The notes: generated by a model from the sequence alone, not told the origin. A DNA stretch of 64,000 nucleotides from Myxococcota bacterium (GCA_040387835.1 JAZKCZ010000001.1:449444-513443), one strand, 5' to 3'. Counted from the first letter of the stretch, positions 36,146-44,331 are shown. A program made the numbers and translations.

Positions 36146-36982
36146 TCAAGATGGTAATTTCTTCAAAAAATCGTTCAGGGATTCAATCACCTCAGCAATA
36201 TCTCGGGGAGCATCCGTCAGCTTTTCTCTTATCAGAAAATGAGCCCAACGGATTTGTAGCACCTCAATCTGAGCTGCGTCAAAGAATATGCCCTTGGGCA
36301 CTGCCGTTTTTCGATTCTGAAATGTCGCTTCGATAGCAGCCTTCAACTTTTGCGGACTCTCCAAACTCTGGCTAAGCTTCAACAAATCGTAATAATCTTT
36401 CATACGCGAGTTGGTTTCTTTTTTGGCCGAGGCAATGTGTAGCTTCTCCGCAAAAATCGATTCCGGTGGATAAGTCAGGATCGAGAAATCCTGGCCCATA
36501 AGCGGCATGCCTTTATAATGCATTCTCGGCAGTGTCATTTTTACCGGATCTACAACGTCGCCAAGCGCCAAATCCATTTGAACTTTTCCGCGCACCTGAC
36601 CTAGTTGAAACGGACAAATTATCCGAGCACCTGGCTCTTCCAAGTCTGGATGGCTAAGTACTTCGGCCTCTGCCCTGCCCCATGTGACACCGTCATCCAA
36701 TGGGATATCCAGAATTGCATGAATCACTTTGAGCAGGTCATCAGTCCGATTGCTGAGCTGCTTAATCGAAAAGTCAATGTCACGGGTTTTACGACTGGTC
36801 TCAACGAGGTAGACCAATAGCGAGCCGCCCTTGAATATGAATTGCTGAGAGACAGGAGATTGGCTGAGTCTGGCTAAAAACTGCTCCGCGCCAAACCGAT
36901 CGAGAAGCACTTGAAGCTCGACATTCTTTTCTTTGGCCATATTCAGCAATTTGGCCTTAAGGCTGGGTATATTCACGCTCAT
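36146..36982 (-). CDS. AbiEii-type nucleotidyltransferase toxin
   Basis: 278 residues. FIFKGGSLLVYL (near residue 48) and TRDIDFS (near residue 66) are the nucleotidyltransferase motifs of the AbiEii/AbiGii family. Toxins of this type IV system modify tRNA ends or block growth during phage infection. The antitoxin gene lies just upstream, two bases away, in the same operon. Confidence 0.9.
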   Translation of the reverse strand: MSVNIPSLKAKLLNMAKEKNVELQVLLDRFGAEQFLARLSQSPVSQQFIFKGGSLLVYLVETSRKTRDIDFSIKQLSNRTDDLLKVIHAILDIPLDDGVTWGRAEAEVLSHPDLEEPGARIICPFQLGQVRGKVQMDLALGDVVDPVKMTLPRMHYKGMPLMGQDFSILTYPPESIFAEKLHIASAKKETNSRMKDYYDLLKLSQSLESPQKLKAAIEATFQNRKTAVPKGIFFDAAQIEVLQIRWAHFLIREKLTDAPRDIAEVIESLNDFLKKLPS

Positions 36983-36984
36983 AT

Positions 36985-37569
36985 TTACTCATCCGCCATA
37001 AGAGCTGTCACAATTTTATCAAGTGGCTTTCGCATCTTCCTAGCATAGTCGCAAAGCTTAGATACATTTTTGTCTTTACGTTTAAGATAGCCCTTCAGAG
37101 CTTTATAGGCGACTTCGTCAGATTGATATTTGAATGCATCGACCACCGTTTTTTCGATATCGTAGATTCGGACATCATGTTTACCAAAGCGATGCACGGT
37201 AATTCCAAGCACGTAATTGAGGCCGCGCGCGCGAGTAACGCGGTAACGCGGGTCCTTCAGCTTCTTATTGAAAGGAAGCGTAATGCATATTTGCCTCTCT
37301 TCTTGGTCTGTCAGCTTGTAATAGCTGAGAGCAGAAATGCCTGAAACTACAGCGTCTGGGTTTAGGGCGCAGACTGGGCGATACTTTTTGAGAGGGTCTG
37401 TGAGCCAATCGATATCATGGGCATAGATGCCTCGGTCGATCCGAAAAAGTTCCTCTTTAGCGACCATCCTAGTGAGCATCATGGGGCTAACGCCAAAGTT
37501 CCGTGCTTCATCAAGCGTGATAAAGTCGTTCTTTCGGAGCAGTTTTTCTAGCATACCTTGGGCATTCAT
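36985..37569 (-). CDS. AbiEi-type antitoxin/transcriptional regulator
   Basis: 194 residues. An N-terminal winged helix (FITLDEARNFGVSPMMLTRM, then IDRGIYAH) is followed by the antitoxin domain (VSGISALSYYKLTD, IYDIEKTVVDAF). AbiEi represses the operon and neutralises AbiEii. A 26-bp interrupted inverted repeat lies 18 bases before its start and is a natural operator. Confidence 0.9.
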   Translation of the reverse strand: MNAQGMLEKLLRKNDFITLDEARNFGVSPMMLTRMVAKEELFRIDRGIYAHDIDWLTDPLKKYRPVCALNPDAVVSGISALSYYKLTDQEERQICITLPFNKKLKDPRYRVTRARGLNYVLGITVHRFGKHDVRIYDIEKTVVDAFKYQSDEVAYKALKGYLKRKDKNVSKLCDYARKMRKPLDKIVTALMADE

Positions 37570-37586
37570 AACCCTATGTTAACAAA

Positions 37587-37612
37587 GTTCCACAATTTTA
37601 TCAACATGGAAC
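37587..37612. promoter_or_regulatory. Inverted repeat, probable AbiEi operator
   Basis: GTTCCA and TGGAAC form six-base arms separated by 14 bases, immediately upstream of abiEi. AbiEi proteins are known to bind inverted repeats in their own promoter. Assignment is by position. Confidence 0.5.
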
Positions 37613-37764
37613 CCTACTAACATTTCCTTGGAGCCTAACTGTAGCCGATGGAACGAAAACGGGCGTATCTCGGCAACCGTCCACGAAATCTGAATCTCAG
37701 ATTTTGCCTTTATTTTTAACATGTTAGAACACCAGCGAACAATGGCGAATTCACTCCAATGCGA

Positions 37765-37780
37765 ACTACGAATCTGGGGG
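37765..37780. repeat. 16-bp copy of the tRNA-Arg anticodon arm, possible att remnant
   Basis: ACTACGAATCTGGGGG is identical to bases 33921-33936 of the tRNA-Arg gene, in the same orientation. It bounds the decayed island on its right side. No integrase gene remains. An unrelated perfect hairpin (37686-37704, eight-base arms) lies nearby; otherwise the stretch 37613-37867 has no gene I can support. Confidence 0.55.
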
Positions 37781-37867
37781 CCGTCGCTCGACAAGTAAAT
37801 CGAGACCATCTGGCAACTGAACCCGCTAAGATATAATATTCATTCTATTTTATGATAATATATTTCG

Positions 37868-38578
37868 ATGTTCAAAGATTTAAAGCGCCACAATCGCGAA
37901 ACTGAACTTCGCTGGGATGATGAGAAAAAACTGGCTCAATGGCAGCAACTAAACGCCCATCGGTTTCGATATTTTGACCTATTTGTGCCTAGCTGGAAAG
38001 GTTTAAAAGTCCTAGATTTAAACTGTGCCGCAGGTTTTAGCAGCGAATTTTTAGCGCGGCAGGGAGCGGTCGTCGTTGGCACTGACCCTTCGTCCGCGTT
38101 AATCAAGACAGCCCAAAATCATGCCCAGTTGAGGCCGTTAGAAATTGAATATCGTCCATGGATAGGAGAGAGCCTACCCTTCGATGATAGTTCATTTGAC
38201 ATAGTTATGGGCGTGGATGTTTTAGAGCATGTAGCCGATGTGAGAAAAGTCATATCAGAAATCTTCCGGGTGTTAAAACCCAATGGCTTTTTGTTATTTG
38301 ATGGGATTAATCGAACTTTTTTTGCCAAAATGAAAATGATTTGGCTTCTAGAATATATTATTGGCGAACTTACTCTCGGCTCTCATGATTGGCGCAAATT
38401 TGTTAAGCCTGAGGAACTCCATCATCTCTTAACCCAGCATGGGTTTGGCGAAATCACATTTAAAGGCTTTGATATTCGCGGAAAAAATCGAAAAACGGGG
38501 GAGCTAAAAATAGTATTGAATGATAGTTTGTCGGTGCAATATGTCGGCAAATGCGTGAAACAGCCGACGTCATTTTGA
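37868..38578 (+). CDS. UbiG-like SAM-dependent methyltransferase
   Basis: 236 residues. Motif I appears as VLDLNCAAGFSSEFLARQG (residues 50-68), then FDIVMGVDVLEHV and VLKPNGFLLFDG. The tail (LGSHDWRKFVKPEELHHLL) is like UbiG/Coq3 O-methyltransferases of quinone synthesis. No other ubiquinone gene is near, so the substrate is uncertain. Confidence 0.85.
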   Translation: MFKDLKRHNRETELRWDDEKKLAQWQQLNAHRFRYFDLFVPSWKGLKVLDLNCAAGFSSEFLARQGAVVVGTDPSSALIKTAQNHAQLRPLEIEYRPWIGESLPFDDSSFDIVMGVDVLEHVADVRKVISEIFRVLKPNGFLLFDGINRTFFAKMKMIWLLEYIIGELTLGSHDWRKFVKPEELHHLLTQHGFGEITFKGFDIRGKNRKTGELKIVLNDSLSVQYVGKCVKQPTSF

Positions 38579-38681
38579 GGCATTGGTGCGTCGTCAAGGT
38601 ATTTGTCGTTGAGTATGTTGCTGATGCAGATAAACGACTGTGCCCAAAGCAACCCACAAAACGATGTTTTCAAACGTGGAC

Positions 38682-39416
38682 TCAACAATCAAAGTCTAAA
38701 AACAATGACGCATGGTCAGAAACTTCGTCTTTCATGACTTCAAAATGATTGACGCTGATTTCTGGCGACACAAAAACATAATCAGCAAACTTCTCATTTT
38801 TTTGATAGAAACTTGTTCTTGTAGAAGTGATATTGTGGGTCTTAATCAGATTGGTCATCCCGACTTCAAGAATCTTCAAGCTTTCAGTGTCGGGCTTTAG
38901 GTTAAAATCGCCACATAGGATTTTAGGCCCATCGCAAGTATTCAAGAAATCTTTAATGTTCTTGGACTGGGTGATTCTCTCATGCGTGTCCGTTTTACCT
39001 TGGCCATTCCATAGGCCATGCACATTCGAGACTGTATAAGTCTGGTTATTTTCTTGAAAGCGAACCCACTGCAAATTTCTCTGATGTGTCGGACCCATGC
39101 CCGGATAAATTGGGTTATCGTGGATTTTGACTTCGCCTTCATCAATAACGCGAATTGAGTTTCTGATAAACACGCCAATGCCGTAGGAGTTATTCACAAC
39201 AGGCTTGAAATAACCCTGATGATTCGGCAAAAGGGCCCCAATATCTGAAAATATATCCAAACTGACTTCGAAGCCATCGAGTGTGCATGTTGTATGGGCA
39301 GCATTGTGATAAACTTCCTGAAGACAGAAAATATCGATTTCTTGGTGTATTTCTATGAAGTCCAACAGGGGCTGGCGAATGTGGCCGCCCCAAATATTCA
39401 GTGTGACAAGTTTCAT
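38682..39416 (-). CDS. Endonuclease/exonuclease/phosphatase family protein
   Basis: 244 residues. LVTLNIWGG at the N-terminus, FCLQEVYHN with the metal-binding Glu, LCGDFNLKPD with catalytic Asp/Asn, and the C-terminal SDHASLFLDF are the EEP motifs in order. No signal peptide is seen, so action is likely cytoplasmic. The start codon abuts the stop of the GyrI-like gene at 39416. Confidence 0.87.
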   Translation of the reverse strand: MKLVTLNIWGGHIRQPLLDFIEIHQEIDIFCLQEVYHNAAHTTCTLDGFEVSLDIFSDIGALLPNHQGYFKPVVNNSYGIGVFIRNSIRVIDEGEVKIHDNPIYPGMGPTHQRNLQWVRFQENNQTYTVSNVHGLWNGQGKTDTHERITQSKNIKDFLNTCDGPKILCGDFNLKPDTESLKILEVGMTNLIKTHNITSTRTSFYQKNEKFADYVFVSPEISVNHFEVMKDEVSDHASLFLDFDC

Positions 39417-39973
39417 TAATTCTTTAACCCGATATAAATATCTAAAACGGTTTTCTCACGATCCGAGGCTCGTTCATCGTAGATTTCGAAATCTGTCAGG
39501 TAAGACCGTTCCCCACCCAGTTCCTTAGAAGACATATTCCAAATAGCAAACCATGGCTCTCGAACCACCTGTGGCATAGCTCCGGGTCCGTTGGTAAATT
39601 TTGCATAAAGCTGTGCCGGTATGGTGAGTTTTTCAAAACCAACTGGCGCTGAGCTAAAGTCACTTACCTCTTCACCAATAAAATAGGTGTAATCGCCCGT
39701 ATAATCGCTTTCGTAATTGGTATAAGCGCAGAAAGTTGTGCCTGGTTTTTTGCGATTTTGTATTTGATTCGCCAATGCTCCATGAAAATAGCGCTGAATA
39801 CAGCCGAGGATTTTACCGGTCGCAGGGTCTATTTCTGTCTCATTATTCGTCCGAATTGAAACGCCAACCAGCTTAATTTCTGGTAGTTGGATAGATTCTT
39901 GATGCATAGATGCATTTAAGTGCAGATTTCCACATTTGCCAACAGGCTGGCAGTCACTTTGGAGCTCGTACAA
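39416..39973 (-). CDS. GyrI-like/effector-binding domain protein
   Basis: 185 residues from TTG 39973, with AGAAGG five bases upstream; ATG 39907 would remove 22 residues. The core (IQLPEIKLVGVSIRTNN, a FCAYTNYESDYTGDYTYFIG segment and LYAKFTNG) is the AraC effector-binding/GyrI-like fold without a DNA-binding domain. Such stand-alone domains bind small lipophilic ligands. Its ribosome-binding site comes from a hydrolase remnant just upstream. Confidence 0.75.
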   Translation of the reverse strand: MYELQSDCQPVGKCGNLHLNASMHQESIQLPEIKLVGVSIRTNNETEIDPATGKILGCIQRYFHGALANQIQNRKKPGTTFCAYTNYESDYTGDYTYFIGEEVSDFSSAPVGFEKLTIPAQLYAKFTNGPGAMPQVVREPWFAIWNMSSKELGGERSYLTDFEIYDERASDREKTVLDIYIGLKN

Positions 39974-39987
39974 GGCAGCCTTCTTTT

Positions 39988-40043
39988 TATTAAATCGACA
40001 ATTTCAGGAAAAGACTCTTTGATTCGATCGCCACGGTTCACAT
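39988..40043 (-). pseudogene. Remnant of an RBBP9-like hydrolase 3' end
   Basis: On the minus strand about 18 codons read GDRIKESFPEIVDLIK, matching GDRVKESFPEIVQLIGKH at the end of the intact hydrolase gene at 50126-50686. Only this end survives. Confidence 0.7.
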
Positions 40044-40051
40044 GTCTTGAG

Positions 40052-40099
40052 ATGAAATGGCAGCTCGGATTTGCTAAACCGATATGTTGGCGGCGTTGA
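40052..40099 (+). pseudogene. Remnant of an endonuclease V gene 5' part
   Basis: Bases 40052-40074 are identical to 47359-47381 and 40083-40099 to 47412-47428 of the intact nfi gene, with 22 bases deleted between the blocks. The 23-base and 17-base identities cannot be chance. It lies right after the hydrolase remnant. Confidence 0.85.
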
Positions 40100-40148
40100 C
40101 ATCAACAGCCTTAGTTGTTTTCAATGGAAAATCGCTTATAAAAACATA

Positions 40149-40919
40149 ATGAACAGAGCAACATGTAACCGTCTATCGATGCGTATTTTTTTTTGCATTG
40201 CCGTTTTTTCAGCAACTCTGAGCGCCTGGACCCACTTGGAATTAGGCGCAGGAAACTATGGCGCTGAAGGCCATACCAGAGGTTCTCAACAAATGACGGT
40301 TTTAAAGAAACTCATGGCAACCGAGGCGCTCAACTACGTTCATGAGTTGCCCGAAAGCTACGATTATTTGGACCGACAGGCACAGTACAAAGTCTTATTT
40401 GATACCTTAGATGGATTAATCAAACGCCATGGACATGATGACGGGACTTTCTATGTAAATGACTTATTTTCGGATTATGCGGAGTTTGCAGCCGCTAGAT
40501 TGTCTGAGTACGCACAGCAGCAAGGGCACAAAAACTTGAAAATCGAAGTGATTGCTGGAGATTATGAGAAAACAGAATTCCCAGGAGCCCCCTATGATAG
40601 CGTTCATTTAAAAAACGCAGAGGTCTCATTTTATCACGACCAGATGGATGGCGATGAAATGAGCTCAACGGAACAAAGTATCGACGCTGCCCGGCGGGTC
40701 TTACAAAAACTGGCGAATCTTTCTAAAGATGGCCTTTATTTCAACGTTGTTTTTCACTCAAGTTTTATTCCTGAAAATGAAATGAAGGCCATGGTATCTG
40801 GCGAGTTCTACCAAGAGACCCAAAATTGGCCGCGATTCTACTACTACTTTCCCGAAGGCCAAGGGAAAGTAATTCCATTAGTGAAAAACCTATTCATTGC
40901 GCGCCATGAACAATTCTAG
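40149..40919 (+). CDS. Secreted Rossmann/methyltransferase-like protein
   Basis: 256 residues from ATG 40149; ATG 40179 is also possible. The longer frame to 40071 runs into the endonuclease V remnant and is not used. A signal peptide (LSMRIFFCIAVFSATLSA) is clear. The mature protein opens LELGAGNYGAEGH. It later has the order helix - IEVIAGDY - YDSVHLKNAE - RRVLQKLANLSKDGLYFNVV, which reads like a SAM-methyltransferase fold (acidic residue after strand 2, DSVHLKN as motif IV, then strand 5). An exported methyltransferase would be unusual. Function is inference only. Confidence 0.55.
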   Translation: MNRATCNRLSMRIFFCIAVFSATLSAWTHLELGAGNYGAEGHTRGSQQMTVLKKLMATEALNYVHELPESYDYLDRQAQYKVLFDTLDGLIKRHGHDDGTFYVNDLFSDYAEFAAARLSEYAQQQGHKNLKIEVIAGDYEKTEFPGAPYDSVHLKNAEVSFYHDQMDGDEMSSTEQSIDAARRVLQKLANLSKDGLYFNVVFHSSFIPENEMKAMVSGEFYQETQNWPRFYYYFPEGQGKVIPLVKNLFIARHEQF

Positions 40920-40926
40920 GCCGGGT

Positions 40927-41031
40927 TCAGACATAACATGTAACAAGTTTGCTTCAGCATGGCACGAGCTCCTAGAATCCTGGTTCCACTTACATGGTAC
41001 CCAATCACGAAATGTTACATGTTATGTCTGA
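40927..41031. mobile_element. 105-bp MITE-like element with 19-bp terminal inverted repeats
   Basis: TCAGACATAACATGTAACA at 40927-40945 is the exact complement of 41013-41031. Between them are 67 bases with no coding frame. The ends resemble those of insertion sequences that end in TGTCTGA-type repeats, so this may be a non-autonomous derivative or a deletion relic. No target duplication is visible. Confidence 0.75.
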
Positions 41032-41108
41032 CAATTGCCCATCCAATATACGTATCTAAATGGTGTTGTGTCGACTCAAGTCTATTATCCTATGTAGGCA
41101 AGCCTGCC

Positions 41109-41789
41109 TTATAATCGCAAAAGCGGTAAGTTCCCGCCCGCTGCTGAAGGCCCTGGGCCGGAGTGAGATCCCGGAGATGACCACGCAGCATAATTTCGGC
41201 GAGGTTGGTAACGCTGCGCATTCCATAGAAAATTTTGGTACTCGGCATTTGTAAGTTGGATGTGGGGAGATCCGTCTATGTATGTTACGGAAATGCCTTG
41301 TAGATGAGCATATGCGATTTGATTCGGATACATTAATGGAAAGAAGCCTATGACTTCAATGGATTGTGGCGCCATTACTGAGTTCGGGATGGACGAAAAA
41401 CTCGGTGCATGCCCCATTTTTTTGGGCCTGGCATATTCAATGGTCCAGCCACTCTTTGAATGGGGCTCAGTGAAGAGCTCGACTCTACCATGCTCACGAT
41501 AGCCATTAAAGCCGCCTACCATATTAATTCGTTTGTGGTAGCTTACCAGCCAACTTGCTTGCTCGCCGCTTACTTGAGCGAACAGCGTCCCTGCAGAACG
41601 GCATTCGAAGCTGTCTGCCTTAAAGCCTAATCCTGCTAAAATGTTGGCGACAATACTAATCATCTCGGAATCTATCCACTTTTTTGAGAGGTTTCCGATG
41701 AACACTCGCTTTTGTTCATGAGGGGGAGGATCTCCTGCGGATAGGCTGACGGCGATTAGAAAACCAAGCAGAAATTTGTATTTTGACAT
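41109..41789 (-). CDS. Secreted protein with RNP2-like motif
   Basis: 226 residues from ATG 41789 with a Sec signal peptide (KFLLGFLIAVSLSA). Directly after it comes RVFIGNLSKKW, an exact RNP2 signature of RNA-recognition motifs. The RNP1 equivalent (GTLFAQVS) is weak. The C-terminus is Pro/Gly/Ser-rich. An exported RRM would be remarkable, but the fold cannot be confirmed by eye; it could equally be an unrelated beta-alpha domain. Confidence 0.5.
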   Translation of the reverse strand: MSKYKFLLGFLIAVSLSAGDPPPHEQKRVFIGNLSKKWIDSEMISIVANILAGLGFKADSFECRSAGTLFAQVSGEQASWLVSYHKRINMVGGFNGYREHGRVELFTEPHSKSGWTIEYARPKKMGHAPSFSSIPNSVMAPQSIEVIGFFPLMYPNQIAYAHLQGISVTYIDGSPHIQLTNAEYQNFLWNAQRYQPRRNYAAWSSPGSHSGPGPSAAGGNLPLLRL

Positions 41790-41874
41790 GTGTCGAATAT
41801 GCATTCGGGGTTGACCCTGTCAATTGGCGCTTTTTTACCATTGTAATTCTGCTAACATTCGTTAAATAGAACCA

Positions 41875-42507
41875 ATGAGATTAATGCTTATTTTGCTGAC
41901 ATTAAATCTGTCTTTTATTAACCATGCGCATTCTACAAACGAGCAAGCTCTCGAAACTTGCCCGTTGCCCATTGAGGAGAAATCGTGGCTATACAATTTT
42001 GACAGTTTAGGGACGGGCATCGAACTATTTAATGCGCTCGCAATGCTTGTTATACATAACAAATTTGAGCTTACTCATGACAAATTTATCGGTGTGCGAC
42101 CCTATGCAAACGTTTTGATGACTTCGCTGACATTGGGGCGACTCGTTTCGTATTTCACAGGTGCCAATGAATATTACAGCTATTTTTGCTATGCTAGCAG
42201 CGCTTTGATGATCGCCTCTATAACTGCAAGTATTCATTCAACATGGAATTCGGTCATGCTACGGCTGCCCTTGCCAGTTTGGCTGTTGTCCGCCGAACAG
42301 CGTGCCCTAAAGTTTACTGAATTAATGGGAAAAGTTATAAAAGGCCGGGGTACCTTCATGGAGACAACATGCACAATTTGCACAGATGACTACGTACCAG
42401 GTAATGCGATTTCTCACCTTGATTGTGGGCACGACTTCCACACAGACTGTCTAACTCATTGGATTCAAACCTTGCCGGGAGATTTGTGTCCATTGTGCAG
42501 GAAATAG
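41875..42507 (+). CDS. Signal-peptide membrane protein with C-terminal RING-H2 finger
   Basis: 210 residues. An N-terminal signal (MRLMLILLTLNLSFINHAHS), then two or three hydrophobic segments around residues 45-60, 80-100 and 105-130. Residues 166-208 form a complete RING-H2: C-x2-C-x14-C-x-H-x2-H-x2-C-x12-C-x2-C, ending CPLCRK. RING-H2 domains are E3 ubiquitin ligase modules of eukaryotes; in bacteria they are rare and usually effectors delivered into host cells. The zinc-ligand pattern is certain; ligase function and export route are inference. Confidence 0.85.
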   Translation: MRLMLILLTLNLSFINHAHSTNEQALETCPLPIEEKSWLYNFDSLGTGIELFNALAMLVIHNKFELTHDKFIGVRPYANVLMTSLTLGRLVSYFTGANEYYSYFCYASSALMIASITASIHSTWNSVMLRLPLPVWLLSAEQRALKFTELMGKVIKGRGTFMETTCTICTDDYVPGNAISHLDCGHDFHTDCLTHWIQTLPGDLCPLCRK

Positions 42508-42599
42508 ATTGAAGTATGGTGGCGCGCCAATGGCTGCGTTCTTCCGTCTTTAGCGGCCCAAGCATTGACTTTAGTTTCGTTTTTGAGAAACAATCGTGC

Positions 42600-43085
42600 A
42601 TGATAAAAACCGCCACACTTTTGTTTCTATTGAGCATTGCTAGCATCGCATCTACGAATATTTGCCAGGACTGTACGGCCGCCTGTCAGACAAGTGAGCT
42701 ACTGCCCAGTAGCGTCGGCGGGGTTCCCAAAGAAGTCTTTTGCCGGACCTATACGTCTGCCTGTCAGGCATGCGTGGATTCAAAAGATAAGCCAAAGTCG
42801 TCAAGTTGCTTGATGGCAGAGTCTATTTGTCTTTATGTCGCTTCTCCTAAGCTCACTCCCGACTGTAGTCGATGCGAGAGTGCCTGTCTCGCCGATCCAA
42901 GAGTCCCGGGCGTCATCAACCCGCCTGCAAATCCCAGTCTATCGATTCAAAAGGCAGATTTTTGCCGCAACACAGTGGCTCAATGTGTTGACTGCGCAAC
43001 CCTTTTACCTACTGACGACAAAGCGCGTTTTGGTTGCAACAGGGTCATGGCCACTTGTTTATATCTGGGTTCAGCTGATTTGTAG
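42600..43085 (+). CDS. Secreted 16-cysteine tandem-repeat protein
   Basis: 161 residues from ATG 42600; a longer frame to 42516 adds a pointless leader before the signal peptide (MIKTATLLFLLSIASIAST). The mature part is two repeats, each with eight cysteines in the order C-x2-C-x3-C-x(18/25)-FC-x6-C-x2-C-x(11/13)-C-x6-C-LY. All 16 are conserved between repeats, suggesting disulfides and export. I do not recognise the family. It lies directly after the RING-H2 gene in the same direction. Confidence 0.8.
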   Translation: MIKTATLLFLLSIASIASTNICQDCTAACQTSELLPSSVGGVPKEVFCRTYTSACQACVDSKDKPKSSSCLMAESICLYVASPKLTPDCSRCESACLADPRVPGVINPPANPSLSIQKADFCRNTVAQCVDCATLLPTDDKARFGCNRVMATCLYLGSADL

Positions 43086-43130
43086 CAGGCGTTGTTGGCA
43101 GACGGGTAGCATTCGACTGTCCGTTGATGT

Positions 43131-43155
43131 CTTGAAAGTCTGTGCGACTTTCAAG
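43131..43155. terminator. Perfect hairpin between convergent genes
   Basis: CTTGAAAGTC and GACTTTCAAG form a ten-base stem with a TGTGC loop. It sits between the Cys-rich gene (+) and the original end of the Rieske gene (-). There is no T run, so termination is only probable. Confidence 0.4.
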
Positions 43156-43166
43156 TGTTGGTGGCT

Positions 43167-44273
43167 TTAGGCTTCTGCAGGCATTGTCTGCTCCAATGCA
43201 TAGTGCAGACCGGGTTTTGCCTCACGAAGCAATTTCTTCAATTTGCTACGAAATAAAAGGCCCGCTTTATCAGTGCTCATATGCGCTTCCGTGCTGCTAT
43301 CCAATGGGAAGTAAGGATCCGTAGATTCGAGCGCATATCGATCTTCATCTAATATTCATCGTTCAAACGAAATTAGCTCCTCCACAGAGACATCTGAATC
43401 TTTATCATCCCTAAAGTGGAATTGCAGGACCTGAATACGACCGTCATCAATTGGGGTTGGATGATTGATGATAACGTGTTGCAAACCACTTGGATAAGTT
43501 AGCTGTAAACGGATTATAAACGGAGCAAACCAATTCACATTCATCACCCTTGAAGTTACCTCTACTTTGGAACGAGTATTCTTTTGTTGCTGTCCAACTG
43601 TGCGCACACTGATTTCTGAACATAAGTGCAGAGAAGTAGAGCTGGTATCATTCAGTTCGTATGTTAACGGTAACGCCACGTCAGGATTGCCAATAGTACC
43701 TTTATGCACCACGGCGAAATGTCCCATATCAAGTTCATTCTCGATCACTCGTGGACTGGACGTGTTCCATGTTTCATTAAAGCAGTGGATTTGCCGAAAT
43801 GCTGGATTTATTGCTTCAGGAAAATCAGGAATAGAGTAAACCGGCTCACCTAAACAGACCCAAGCGTACCCATAACGCTGCTGACACAGGTATGCTTGCA
43901 CTTTATAGTTTGCCGGCACCTTGCGCTCGCTAAGCTGCGGCATATGAACACAGGCGCCAGAGGGAGCAAATTCCCAAGCATGATAGGGGCATACCACGCA
44001 ACCATTCTTGACTGTCCCGCGGGAAAGTTTTGCTGAACGGTGACAGCAACGATCCTCAAGTGCGGCAGGCTCGCCATTTTCATCGCGCCATAGCACAATT
44101 TTTTGTCCCAATAACATGAAGGGCTTTGGGGTATCCACCAGTTCAGCCATCGGCATAACGGCGTACCAAAAATTGCGTAAGTTCGGCTCTTGAGTAACCA
44201 GCATTTCGCCTCCACTGGTTAGAGGCACGGTCTTCGAGAACCGTTTTTTTATAGGGCGCTCTTCATGATCCAT
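43167..44273 (-). pseudogene. Rieske non-heme iron oxygenase, interrupted by in-frame TGA
   Basis: The start at ATG 44273 (MDHEERPIKKRF) is preferred over a longer frame to 44486. The Rieske cluster is CCH at its first half and CPYHAW at its second. The iron site region has NELDMGHFAVVHKG. The frame stops at TGA 43356-43358 after VEELISFER. It then continues without a break for 62 codons (ILDEDRYALESTDPYFPLD onwards) that match the usual C-terminus of vanillate demethylase/pheophorbide oxygenase-like enzymes, ending at TAA 43167-43169. One C-to-T change (CGA to TGA) explains it. The shortened protein might keep some function. Confidence 0.82.
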
Positions 44274-44331
44274 GCCAAAGTGGTGCCAGGCCGCCTTGTT
44301 AATCGTTACGAGTTGGTTAGCATCTAAATCT

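Noticed and set aside
35956-36336. 126-codon frame between the GNAT remnant and abiEii
   Set aside because: Half of it is antisense to abiEii and the first half has no recognisable domain; kept only as a remark in the GNAT entry.
37579-37809. 76-codon minus-strand frame upstream of abiEi
   Set aside because: Covers the operator and the tRNA-like 16-mer; composition is not protein-like.
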